From Marsupella aquatica (taxonomy: Eukaryota > Marchantiophyta): 64,000 nt of DNA. Position 1 is the first letter of the stretch. Each line of letters starts with the position of its first letter. The notes under the pieces were generated by a model. The model had not been told where the DNA came from. It ran no database searches and saw nothing but the letters and a program-made list of their open reading frames with translations. The DNA lies in assembly GCA_973895155.1 (NCBI GenBank), contig OZ316893.1:5518001-5582000 (forward strand). Direction: 5' to 3'. A program made the translations under genes and the position numbers. Shown piece after piece: positions 24,733 to 35,075 of this stretch.

Positions 24733-24907
24733 GGGTATGTTCCTGGAGGAGTAGGTCTATTCAAAACTTGACATACCAGGATAATGATAACTTGGGGTAT
24801 GTTCCTGGAGGAGAATAGGGCTACTCAAACTTGACATACCAGGATAATGATCTCTAGGGGTATGCTCCTGGAGTACTGTAGAATAGGGCTAATCAAAACT
24901 TGACATC
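24733..24907 (+). repeat. Tandem repeat, three units of about 60 bp
   Basis: Units begin near 24733, 24794 and 24857, each with GGTATGYTCCTGGAG and a later CAAAACTTGACAT or CAAACTTGACAT. They differ by small indels and substitutions. No coding potential seen. Confidence 0.85.
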
Positions 24908-25130
24908 ACTTTCCCATAGCTTTAGGTACAAATCCAAAAGCTTGAAAATCAGAAAATTCAGAAAACTATGATTGGAGGCATGTGGACTTTGGGCTAGATG
25001 GTGGTTGACTCAGAAGGAAGAAAAGTGAATATATGCTATAAGATTGAGATAAGACTGCAACCGAAAATGAATATACTCTCTAAGATCGAGATAAGATTGC
25101 AACCCCTCTTTATGGGATTGGTCAGTGCTG
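24905..25130 (+). repeat. Dispersed repeat, copy a (partner at about 43030-43260)
   Basis: Shares the ordered motifs CAAATC, ...AGAAA, GCATGGACTTTG/GCATGTGGACTTTGGG and GATGGTGGTTGACTC/ATGGTGATGGCTACTCC with 43030-43260. This copy also has an internal duplication of about 40 bp (25024-25103, each half ending AAGAYTGCAACC/AAGATTGCAACC). Class unknown. Confidence 0.55.
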
Positions 25131-25479
25131 CATCCCTTTGGTTTTTGAAGTCATTATTTGTTTCTCATAACCAAAGTTATGGGATGGGGATGGACCGTAA
25201 TTCTGTAACTTTCGACTACCATAGTGCCCAGTTTTGAGGCACACTTGTGACATATGTCCATCGATTGCTCCGCAGAGTTAAACCATTCCAGCTCTACAGT
25301 AGTCCTTTCTCACCCTCTCGCAATTGTGTAACTCTACTACAATGGCCAACTTCAAAACTCTGTATAATGGCTCAAAGGAGATGATCAGACAGCTGTGTCA
25401 ATTCCAACTTTGTAGTTCTAGGGTGACGACCCTCCTATGCAGTTCACCTGTTCATCTCGGAGCTCTACCAGGCTATTCA

Positions 25480-25680
25480 GTACACCAATAGATAGGGCTT
25501 TTAGGTAAAGTTTTAGGTCTCTTGTTGGTTTGTTTTATTGGGCGCTCTCCTGGGTTGACTTCTCTGGCTTCTTGGCTTTGTGTTTTCCTCCCCTTGATTG
25601 GGCCCTTTGCCTTTGGCATCATGTCTCACAGTTGGGCGCTTCTTGTTCCTTCACAGTTTTATATACACAATTAAATTAAA
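25480..25680 (+). mobile_element. Possible LINE 3' end, degenerate
   Basis: A T- and C-rich stretch with TTGGGCGCT, CTTCTTGGC and a short TTAAATTAAA tail resembles in character the 3' ends of the three better-supported non-LTR insertions here. I find no target-site duplication, so the call is weak. Confidence 0.3.
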
Positions 25681-25701
25681 TGGTTAGAAAGGACCATATC
25701 T

Positions 25702-26288
25702 TATAGGAAGATGGACTTCTTGTGGTGTTTTTTTTAATTCACATTTTGTCTGGTGAATCCACCTTTCACATTTTGTCTTATTCAGAGTTTTGGTGTCATA
25801 TATTTTTATTTCAAGGTGCCTTATCAAGGGGCAGCCTGTGTATAGTATACATTTTTAATTAATTTATGGACCCCTATAATTTTTAGGATTCTAAAATATT
25901 TTGAACTTATTTTGGCAGTCCCCTTATAAATTTTAATGTTTGTGATTTATTAGAGATGAAATGAAGAACTACACCACTTGAACATTCTCATGAATGAGAG
26001 AAATGATTCTGATTGTGTTTTAAGTTTCTCTCATGTCTTTTTTTCCTAAGTTTATGGTTTTTATTGAAATGAATGTCATTCATGAGTACATTGAATTAAG
26101 TGTACACATTGTAACATCCTTGATTGTACCTTTCATTGGTCACTGTGCACCAATTTTTCTAGCTATATTCTCATATTTTATTTATTTTCAAATCACTACA
26201 AGACAAAAACTCCAGCATGTTTTACAAAACAAAAACTCAAGCATGTTTCCAGATGAACATGCTATATAGGAAAATGGACTTCTTGTGG
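25702..26288 (+). repeat. Segment bounded by a 24-bp direct repeat
   Basis: 25702-25725 and 26265-26288 are the same 24 bases with one mismatch (core ATGGACTTCTTGTGG), 563 bp apart. The interior is AT-rich with a small 27-bp duplication near 26201-26250 (CAAAAACTC.AGCATGTTT). It could be a long target duplication or the ends of a decayed tandem duplication. Confidence 0.6.
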
Positions 26289-27094
26289 AACAGACTTTGC
26301 AACCCATCTTTGAGACCCCTATTACAAAACTATAAAAATCAGGCTTTACACTGTTACAACTGTCAATCCGGTCTTCAATCAAGGCTGGACTTTCAATCAA
26401 ATTCTACTTTCCTGATTGACTAAATGACTCCTCTTCATCTCTTGATAGAAAGCTTCACGATTGGGTAAAGTTTCAAGGTGGGCCGTTGATTCTCGAGCTG
26501 GACGACTCTACAGGGGGATGTTATAAACTCACTGTGGATTTCCGGGAGCTTGCATTATTTTGGAAAGATAACGTTACGGACGGGTATACTGCATGTTAAG
26601 CACGCAAGTCTTCCGTGGCACGACAGTCGAGCTGCTCCGTCAAAACTGGACTGCTGTAAGTGACGTGTGGTGGTTGATAATTAGGATAATTTGGGTCCGT
26701 GACTTGTGGTCCCCCTTTCATGGGTAGGTGGGAAAGTACTGTTCTGCGAGTTCCTCTGCGCAATTTCTTGCCCTTACTTGCTTGCATTGGAACAGAGCAA
26801 ACCACGCCCCTTACACAGAGTTCTCAGTTGCGCAGCTGGACCTCGAAACTGCCATAGCTAAATGTTTGCGGAACGAGGAGTTTTGCAGATGAGGTATGAT
26901 CAACTAGTAGGACGACTGGTTGCTGATTTCTTCGGTATATGGCCGGCTTTCACAAAACAGGATTGATATCCAGTGTTCTGGCGTGGACGCTCGATGGCAA
27001 ACCGGTTCTGATGCCTACTACACTGCACCCAAGTGCATCGGGGTATCAAAGATATCAAATACGAGTTCATATCAAATACGAGTTCAGATCTCTC
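26289..27094. other. Intergenic, no recognisable gene
   Basis: Short open frames only, none with a recognisable domain. A 17-bp direct repeat (ATCAAATACGAGTTCA twice) lies near 27050-27085. Confidence 0.4.
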
Positions 27095-27186
27095 GCGCAG
27101 CATTTTGATTGTTTGATGACGATACCTCCATGTTTTCTTGAGATGAGTTGGAGGAATAGTCATCAAGCAATCCAAATTCTGAGCGC
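27095..27186. repeat. Inverted-repeat hairpin 1
   Basis: Left arm 27095-27130 and right arm 27149-27186 are imperfect reverse complements of about 36 bases (GCGCAGCATTTTGATT pairs with AATCCAAATTCTGAGCGC), with an 18-base loop. The same arms recur in hairpin 2. Confidence 0.75.
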
Positions 27187-27336
27187 AATAATGATAGGCT
27201 TCAAACAGGGCGGTCTCTTACACTCAAAGTTGCGCAATAATGATTGGGCTTCAGACAGGGCGGTCTGTTAACACCCAAAGTTATCAGTCACAACTGCAAT
27301 GGAGTAACAAAAATATCACGTCTTAGCTTGAATCTC

Positions 27337-27467
27337 TTGCGTAGCATTTTGATTACTTGATTACAATTCCTCCCTTCCTTGGCAGGAGTTCCGAATCTCT
27401 CAACACGAGTGAATCTCTTGACAGAGTCGGAGGAATTGTCATTAAGCAATCGAAATTCTGAGCGCAA
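27337..27467. repeat. Inverted-repeat hairpin 2, same family
   Basis: Left arm 27337-27373 (TTGCGTAGCATTTTGATT...) and right arm 27429-27467 (...ATTCTGAGCGCAA) pair imperfectly around a loop of about 55 bases. A lone right-arm half recurs near 27548-27582, followed as in hairpin 2 by CAATGG, CAGGCC and AGTCTCT. Confidence 0.75.
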
Positions 27468-27582
27468 CCACAATGGACGACAGGCCTGTCGCGGCAGAGT
27501 CTCTCGTATTCAAAGTTGATTGCTGGTCTACCCTCTTGATAGGTGCCCCGAGGAATCATCATCACGAATTCTGAGCGCAATA

Positions 27583-28100
27583 CAATGGATTGCAGGCCGG
27601 TAGCAGCAGAGTCTCTTACACTCAAAGGTTGATCTCTGGTCACCACCGCGATCCACCGAAGTGTTTCCGCACTGACGGGAGCACTCGGACACCTGATGAC
27701 CCACATTGTGAGCATAACTGAGGAATGCAAGCGCACGAAGTGGGCATCCCACCCGTCGAATCGGGCGTTTGCAAAGCGTCTTTCTGTCACCAGTGTAATC
27801 GCTCTGGCCATAAGTTGAACTATCTGCCATCAATCACAGAACGGAAATGAGTGAACCACAATGTAATGAGTCTCGAAACATGCATGTCTCGAAACTCTGG
27901 CCTCCTTCAACTGTTGTTCCCAGTGCTCAGTAGGTCTGCAGAGGACTTCGTCGAGCCGAAGCCGTAGAGAATAGGCGAGTTCCATTTCCTGTCAACCCAA
28001 TCGCTAGTGAGCATGAACTCCAAGAAAACGAGCTACAAACTCACGTGTCTAAACGGGATCTCGAGCTATCACTGACCTTTCAGAATCTCCACCATATTAT
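27583..28100. other. Intergenic, no recognisable gene
   Basis: The minus strand is open for 152 codons at 27353-27811, but this spans the hairpin repeats and has no domain I recognise. Confidence 0.4.
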
Positions 28101-28303
28101 GCCTCCATTGAATAGCTGAAGATTACTTGCCTTGCGAACTGGGCAGCCCTCATCCCTTTGTAACTCCATCGCAATGTTACCTCCTCGGGAGCTCCACATT
28201 GCGCCTCCATTGAACAACTGAAGATTACTTTGCCTATTGAGCTGGGCACCCTCATCCCTTTTGTACCTCCATCTCCATGTTTCCGCCTGAGACTACCTTG
28301 GTA
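28101..28303 (+). repeat. Tandem duplication of about 102 bp
   Basis: Units start at 28101 and 28203 with GCCTCCATTGAA, then CTGAAGATTACTT, CTGGGCA and CTCATCCCTTT at matching places. The units have diverged moderately. Confidence 0.85.
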
Positions 28304-28408
28304 CTTGGGGGCACCCCACCATGCAATTGCACAACTCATTTTTTTCGCCAATACATCGATGCCGCATAAATGCTGGAACTAAGTTTACTCAGGGACAATT
28401 TAGAATTT

Positions 28409-29689
28409 GACATATCGCTTTTTGGCATATTTCTTCTATTGGCCACCAGTTCTCTCGGCCCTCTCTTTTTCGCTGCTCCATATTCATCAAAATACTCTCT
28501 AGATAAATGATTGACGATTCATAGTTATAGTCTTAGGCTATGTGGTTTTCAATTCAGGTTTCTGCGGCCTCTCGGATGCGGGAACTTGACCTCTTTTTCT
28601 TCTCAATCCGAGAATTAGCTGATATATTATAGCACCTTTCTATTCCTGCTTTTGAGGATTCCTGAGAGCTGGTTATCTGAATCTAGACAGCGTATCGTCC
28701 TAAGTTACCCAGATCACCTACTAATCATAGTATAGTGTTATTTCTCATATTCTTGGATGGACCACTGCGCTTTTTCCTGGCTCGGTCACTTGCCTTGGTT
28801 TCGAGCTGGTTCGTGCTCTCTCCTTTCTCTCGCCTGGCTGGCATAATCAACGGATGAAGGCAATCAAACGGATACATACAGCCTTTATCTCAATCACTAA
28901 GGCGCCCCATCTCTAGTACATGTTTTTACCCTGCAGGCTCAACCGCCCGCCTTCCGTCCACAGCCCATTTGTTCTACCATTATGGATTCTGCTCCCCAGG
29001 TCGGCTATCTCCGCTTTGGGCGCCCACAATCTTGCAAAAAAGCACGCATATGTATTCTTCTACCTTCGCGCCGGATGGGCCTTGGATACCATATGGACTC
29101 TGGATAAATCAGATGGATCTCCGAGCTTCTCCATGTTTCGGAGCCTCCTATCTAAGTAGCTATCCCGCGGGAGTCCGTGCTTCTAAATTCTCCTCGGCCG
29201 TAATGTATCTTTGGGTGGGTTGCGGCTCTCAACTGGCAGGGTGGTGGATCTGGGCATATTGGCCTCGTTTGGGACAAAGCTCTTTTCCCTTGCTCGTCCC
29301 ACTTTTGATGCGGAGTGGACCTCTCTTGACTGCGATAAATTCTGGGGTTGCGTTCAGTTTGTTGTTGCCAGCCAGCGATTGATCGGGGTTGGCACTTTCT
29401 CGGTTTGGTTCGTGGCAGTTTCCGGCTTTGGTTGGGGCCGGTTGTCCGATTCTCTGTTCCCTCACTTCCCCTGGGTCCCTCCTTTCCATCCTTGCTCTGC
29501 CTCCTTCCCTCATGGCAGTTTTGGTGGTGGGTCTCATTCTCCATTTCTCTGGGGGTGCCCCCCTCTTTTGGCCTCCCTTAATTGTCTCTTTCTTCCCTGC
29601 CTCCTCCTCCTTGGCAGGCTTTTGTTGGCTCCTCGTGTTTTGGAATAAAGTTTTGGCCATTGGCCTTTGAAAAAATGATAAATAAATAA
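28409..29689 (+). mobile_element. Non-LTR retrotransposon, 5'-truncated, with target-site duplication
   Basis: Bounded by the 12-bp direct repeat AATTTAGAATTT at 28397-28408 and 29690-29701, with a GATAAATAAATAAA tail just before the right copy. A unique insert, A-rich tail and duplication are the marks of target-primed reverse transcription. The last 250 bases are pyrimidine-rich, like the 3' end at 41.7-42.05 kb. Frames in 28969-29648 are broken and I cannot assign a domain. It could instead be a long SINE-like element. Confidence 0.72.
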
Positions 29690-29880
29690 AATTTAGAATT
29701 TATTGGCTATTACACAAGTATGTCCATTTTTGCGTTTGTGGCTTCTTCACAGTCGTGGCTGACTAATGTACCTTTCTCTTTCTGGTCAGACAGGGCACCA
29801 AACCCAGTGGTGTTTAGTATACTAGTGTATCAGTTCTTCAACTTTTATAAGGTCACTAGCCCAGTTGCCCGTGTCTTACA

Positions 29881-30255
29881 CTGAAGATGTCAAGGTGAAA
29901 AATAGATGTAAAGGAGAGAAAATGATTTCAAGGTGAGGAAAAGAGGTCGGTGCGCAAGAGAAAAAGAGGTAGAGGTCGATGAGAGAAAAAGATGTCAAGG
30001 AGAAGAAAATATGTTGAAATGAGATAAGATGTCAAGGAGAGAGAAAAATATTGAGATGAGCAAAAGATGTGAAGGAGAGAAAAAGACTTTCAAGTAATAA
30101 ATAGATGTTGAGGAGAGAAAAAACATCAAGGTAGCAAAATATGTCAAGGAGAGAAAAGATGCTAAGGTGAGCAAGAGATGTTGACAAGAGTAAAGATGTC
30201 AAGGAAAGAAAAACATGTGAAGGAGAGAAAACACGTCCAAGTAAGAAAGAGACAT
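29881..30255 (+). repeat. Purine-rich degenerate minisatellite, block 1
   Basis: About 20 degenerate units of 17-20 bases around GATGTCAAGGAGAGAAAA. The plus strand is almost free of C except in the TCAAGG core. Strong purine/pyrimidine strand asymmetry over 375 bp. Confidence 0.85.
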
Positions 30256-30410
30256 TTATTTCATGGACCCCCAAAAATGCAGTGTTTCTTGATGGACCCT
30301 TGAGTGATCCAGACCATTGATAGATCTCAAATCAATGTATACACAAGCTCAGGTGGTCTCATGGGGTCTATTAAGTAAGACATTTCAATATAGAGGTCCA
30401 TCAAGTATAA

Positions 30411-30590
30411 TTATCTCTCATGTAAGAAATAGATGTCAAAGTGAGGAAAAAACATGTAAAGGAGTGAAAAGCCGCCAAGATGAGAAAAACATGTCAAGAT
30501 GAGACAAAGAGTCAAGGTGAAAGAAGATGTCATGAGAGGGAAAGATGATGAAGATAAAATATGTAAGATGCTCAAATACAAATATGAGTA
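30411..30590 (+). repeat. Purine-rich degenerate minisatellite, block 2
   Basis: The same unit type resumes (AGATGTCAAAGTGAGGAAAA, ACATGTCAAGATGAGA) after about 155 bp of unrelated sequence, so an insertion or deletion has split one array. Confidence 0.8.
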
Positions 30591-30726
30591 CATGTTGAAG
30601 AGATTGATACCACACTCATGCAAACTTTATTCATGCTCAATAAAGATGCTCATCATACACAATATTTTTGGTCAACCTTGCATGACCCTCCTCGGAATCC
30701 GAAATTAATGGGGAAAGTAAAACTTT

Positions 30727-30749
30727 AATATATATATATATATATATTA
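30727..30749. repeat. (TA)n microsatellite
   Basis: About eleven TA units uninterrupted. Confidence 0.95.
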
Positions 30750-32478
30750 AAGTGATGGGGGTATGTGAGCACAGAACAGGCTATAGCGACGGGGGCAGAT
30801 GCGGTTTGCAGGGTGCGTGGATGGAGATTTTTTTTCCCTACCTTGTGGTCTCCCGTCCCGTCCCGTCCTGTCCGCTCCCTCTCCTTTCTCTCCTCCGTCT
30901 CGTGCTCACCCTCCCTTGTGTTATCATTGCAAAAAGTGTGTCACTTGTTGAGAAATGTTGCCCAATGCAATCAAACAATGGAGAAGTCAACAAAGAAATA
31001 GGGAACGACACAAATGGGTAGAGAGTCAGAGTTAGAGAAAGGGTTAGGCCAGCCTTAAGGTGAGAGCTAGGGTGAGACTAATATAGACACATGGCAAGTC
31101 AAGTAGTGTGTTGGGCAACAGATGAACCAAGCAAGCCCCCTAATGGCTTCTCTCTCCCACGGGCTCTCCCATTGGTCCCACAATCTTCTCCCCTAGTTTG
31201 GGGAATCCAATGGTCACCAAAAATGTCACATAAATTACATGACCTTTATTTTATCAAATTCTTAAATTTCTCATTTAGCCTTTTTTTTATCATTTTCCTT
31301 CCTCCTTCCTCCTTCCTCCTTGCTTTTTCCATTTCCTTCCCCACCCTCCACGTGACTTGGAGAGGGCTTGCGGTGCTGGACAGGCCTGTGGAGGAGTTGG
31401 GCGCCATGAGTTGAGGAGTCAGGGTGGGCAGAAGGAGAGCGGGAAGGAGAGTGGAAGGGTGGAAGAAAGGCGGAACACATGGAGGGTGCGTGGGGTTAGA
31501 TGGCCATGGAGTGAGTTGTGGATGGAGGCAGGGGCAGTACATTGGGTTTTGCCTTACATCTGGCCAGTGTGGAGAGGGCCACGAAAGGAAGGCACGCGGG
31601 GAAAAGGACATGAAAGGAATTCAAGAGCAAAAATTAATAGGATAATCAATGAATTGAGAGGTGGATCCCATCCTGATGAGAGATTGACAAATCTCAAGGG
31701 GGGCCAGGTAAATGATTGCCCTGCACCCCCATACATGCTATGACCAAGCCAACAGTACTTGCACCTTCCCACACACCTTAATTTGCTTTCCTGGTTTAAA
31801 AAACGTTGCCCCTCCCTTCCCCCCAAGGAAAAAGAATCACACAACGCAACAACTGACAAAAATCACATATGGTCTCTTCAATAATAAATATATAATAACA
31901 AACTCCAAAAGGTATCTCCCTGAATCTCCCCCCAAAAATTGAAAATATATCACACTGTCAAAAAAACAGGAATGCCAAACCGGGAGACATGGTCCCAAAG
32001 GCGAAAGAACCCAATAAAGGGGGTGAAGGACCCCCAAAAGACCAACTAAGGCCCAACACGTCAAGGGGTAACCCAGAAAAACCAAAAGACTAAGAAACAA
32101 ACAAAACCCTTCTAAAAAGAGAGAAAACTATTAATAAATGACAGAAACTATTTCTTGGTAGTGTTTCCCTCTCCTTATGGTTCTTCCAATAATGATTGAG
32201 TGGAGGTTGTACCTTCTACCTCTTTATGCATGTAGTCATGCCCATTAAATTGTATGTAGATACCATAGATTACTTATTCATGTATATAGACACATTTTAT
32301 AGGTTGCCTCAACTTTAGATAATCTCAGATTTCCCAAAAAGTGACAAAATAAATCTAAAGGTGTACATGAGTACCCACCAAAAGCTAATTAGTAAGCAGA
32401 CGATAACTTCTTTTGGCTTCTTTTGGCCGGATTCCTTCTTTTGGCCCAATTCTATATTATAGATGTAGATTAGATGCC
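30750..32478. other. Intergenic, no recognisable gene
   Basis: Contains pyrimidine-rich runs (about 30835-30915, 31270-31345). 31980-32110 on the minus strand has the T/G-rich look of a LINE 3' region, but I see no clear tail or duplication. Frames in 31357-31743 and its complement have no known domain. Confidence 0.4.
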
Positions 32479-32630
32479 TACCAAAATGAATGGAAGGGAT
32501 CAATAAGGAAACTCCCAAAATGAATGGAAGTAATTCAATAAGGAAATGACTACTGAAATGAATGGAAGGAATCCAATAAGAAAATGCGCACCAAAATAAA
32601 TGTAAGGGAATCAATAAGGGAATGTAAGCC
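32479..32630 (+). repeat. Tandem repeat, four units of about 38 bp
   Basis: CCAAAATGAATGGAAGG followed by ATCAATAAGGAAA recurs four times with small changes, starting near 32479, 32513, 32550 and 32591. Confidence 0.85.
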
Positions 32631-32735
32631 ACATTTTGTGCTTGTCAAGAGGGCGTGATAGTCAGCTTGGGAGTAGCCCTCCTGCCACACCTCTGGCCAC
32701 CCAGTCTCCTCCAGCTACCATAGTGGTAGTCCTCC
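32631..32735 (+). repeat. Dispersed repeat pair, copy a (partner about 34456-34580)
   Basis: Both copies have TTTTGTGCTTGTYAAGAGGGC, then a gapped CCCTC...CACCTCT.GCCACC and CCAGCT..CCATA. Class unknown. Confidence 0.5.
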
Positions 32736-33302
32736 GGCTTCTGGCCGGCTGGTGGAGGGTATAGGGTAGGTTGGGTTGGCTGCCCTCCCGTCTATGCCCT
32801 TTTATGCTTGTAGGGTGGCTTTACAAGATTTTGGTGGCAATTTCCACTCATTTTTTGGTCTCCAATATCTGATCAGGATCATCCCTTGGGTAGAACCTGC
32901 TCTTGTTCATTTTACAAAATGTTGGGGGCACTTTCAAACTAACCTGTTACCCATTCTACATGGAATTGAGTGGGGCTCAATCTTTGTTTATGTGGAGCTC
33001 ATTTTTGTCTCAGATTTTAGACAACCTATATTGGATGTCTCTTCTGGACGCCTTGGTTCATTCCTATCTAAGTTACTTGGTCCCACAAGTCCTTCAAAAA
33101 ATATTCGCTTGTCATAGTTAGAAAGCCTCTAGTGCAAGAATACTCAGGAGTGGGTCCCTAATGTGTCGTTAGCAAATTAATCTAGCACCTCCTTTACAAA
33201 AATGCTTTTAGCCCCAAGACAATAAACTTTCCCTAAAATTACTTTGAATAGGTACATCAATAATTTAACCTTGCTGATCTGACTTTCAAAAAACATTTTA
33301 TT

Positions 33303-33642
33303 TATTTATTAAACCAATTGGCTTAGGTCAATTGGCTAGGGGATTTGCCTGGAACTGAGAGGTCCCAGGTTCAATTCCCCCTCCACACACTGGGATGTGG
33401 AGGGTATATGTGTGTGGGTGGGATGGGTTTTGTGGGTAGTGGATTGGAGTTCTGGTTATCTGCTCGGCCCCTGGTCGTCCACTTTGTGGCCCTGATTTAA
33501 TTCTCTCTCTTTCCTGGTGCGGGTCCCTGTCGGATCTGTTGGGGCTCACCCTGGTCTGGGTTCCCTACAGAAAAACTGTCACATTGGGATGGGGGGAGTC
33601 TAATTGTATTTCCTCCCCATTTCCGTTCAAGACAAAAAAAAC
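33303..33642 (+). mobile_element. tRNA-derived SINE
   Basis: An A-box-like stretch (TTGGCTAGGGGATT) near 33341 and a B box GGTTCAATTCC near 33369 mark a tRNA-derived RNA polymerase III promoter. The body continues with GCGGGTCCCTG, GGCTCACC and GGGTTCCCTACA and ends in a short A-run (CAAAAAAAAC). It is flanked by a direct repeat, ACATTTTATT, at 33293-33302 and 33643-33652. A second copy of the body lies at 44146-44265. Exact 5' end is uncertain by some ten bases. Confidence 0.8.
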
Positions 33643-33672
33643 ACATTTTATTATTAAAATGCATAATAGTAT

Positions 33673-33722
33673 GGAAAGATTCATATCAAGATAGTTCGGA
33701 AAGATTCATATCAAGATAGTTT
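33673..33722 (+). repeat. 25-bp perfect-type tandem duplication
   Basis: GGAAAGATTCATATCAAGAT plus AGTT(C/T) occurs twice, start to start 25 bases. Confidence 0.9.
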
Positions 33723-33769
33723 TTTTCCTACTAATGATATTCTGCAATAGGATTTCATTTTTTATTAAC

Positions 33770-33908
33770 ATTTTGAAAAACGAATTTGTGAATACCTATA
33801 TAGTTTTTGCCTAAAATAGTTTGTCCATAAACTTTTGACATTTTGAAAAGATTTTTTCTAGATGCCTACATAGTTTTTTGCCTAAACAGTTTTATCCATC
33901 AACTTTTG
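33770..33908 (+). repeat. Tandem duplication of about 70 bp
   Basis: Two diverged units share ACATTTTGAAAA, CCTAYATAGTTTTT.GCC and ATCAACTTTTG/ATAAACTTTTG. Confidence 0.8.
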
Positions 33909-34736
33909 TTAAAGTGAAAATGCTAATTTCAACAATGCTTATAGCATTTGAAGAATGCATAAAAAGCCCAGGTAATTGGACAACATTAAAACCATTTAAT
34001 ATGAAACTATAATTCTGTCCTAAATTACGTAATCAAGGGATAATGTAATTAACTTTTTTCTGGTAATTTTTGTTTGGTTTAAGGTTAGAATCCAGCTAAA
34101 GTTTAACCGTTAGTAGATGAAGCTTCAATGGCAGCTAAATCTAGAGGGAAAATATGAGCAAACGTTCATGCATAACTTCCATACCAAGTGTTAATTACAC
34201 TACCTTGATTGTCAACTACAGATTGGTTGAAGTTGAAACAGTCCAAGTTGAATGCCATAGTGGTAATAAATACCTAATAAAAGCAAATACGTGGGACAGG
34301 CCAATCTAATAATTAGATTGGCAACTCAGTGGCAAACAGAGGGTATATGTAGTGTGTAAAGTGTCCCTCCAGTTTGCTTTGGTTAAAAAACCTCACAGGT
34401 GCCCCCAACGTCTTTAAAGTCATTCTTGGGCTATCCCCTTTTATGCTTGTTAAGCTATTCCCTTTTGTGCTTGTTAAGAGGGCCTGGTCCCCATCTGGAC
34501 CAGAATCTCTCCTGACAGCCTGGCAGTACCCCTCAGACTACACCTCTTGCCACCACAGTCCCAGGCTTCCAACCAGCTGCCCATAGCCCTCCTTCCCCTA
34601 GCCCTCCTCCCCATACCCATCCAGTCTCAGAATCCTCCTACACATTGCCCTCCTGCCCATAGCTCTCCACCCTTGCTTTCATGCGTTTTCAAGAGAATAT
34701 GAGTTTAAACAGCAAGCATAGCAAATGAGTTTTACT
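33909..34736. other. Intergenic, repeat fragments only
   Basis: No gene seen. Holds the partner of the 32.63-kb dispersed repeat at about 34456-34580. Confidence 0.4.
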
Positions 34737-35075
34737 TGCAATCATGGATACACGTTTCGAGGTTTTTCTACCCCAGCTCACAAAACACAAAAAATAGCCC
34801 ACAAACAAACATCTTTTACTCCAGCCAAGTGTGTCCCTTCAATATTCGTGTTTAACCTGCCATCATGGGTCTAAAATATTTGCGAAAAGTTGCAGCTTTT
34901 TCTATCCCCAATTACCAATACACAAAAAATAGTGAAAATAAATTTTGCCAAAATCAATGAAGTGTGCCCCTTCAATAAACGTGCTCTAGCCTGCCACTCA
35001 TCAGGCTAGAACCTCTGCAAAATGTTGTCACTTTTTCTACTTCCATCGCACAATACAAAAACATAAGCAAATTAG
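34737..35075 (+). repeat. Satellite-like tandem repeat, three diverged units of about 120 bp
   Basis: Each unit has CATCATGG/CAATCATGG, TTTTTCTA(C/T)CCC, AATACACAAAAAATAG or similar, then GTGTGYCCCTTCAAT and CGTG. Units start near 34737, 34853 and 34989. Confidence 0.75.

Noticed and set aside
29229-29660. 143-codon minus-strand charged frame
   Set aside because: Antisense of the pyrimidine-rich 3' region of the non-LTR insertion; the charge comes from composition.
29881-30590. Possible CRISPR-like array
   Set aside because: Units are contiguous and degenerate with no unique spacers, and the DNA is eukaryotic.
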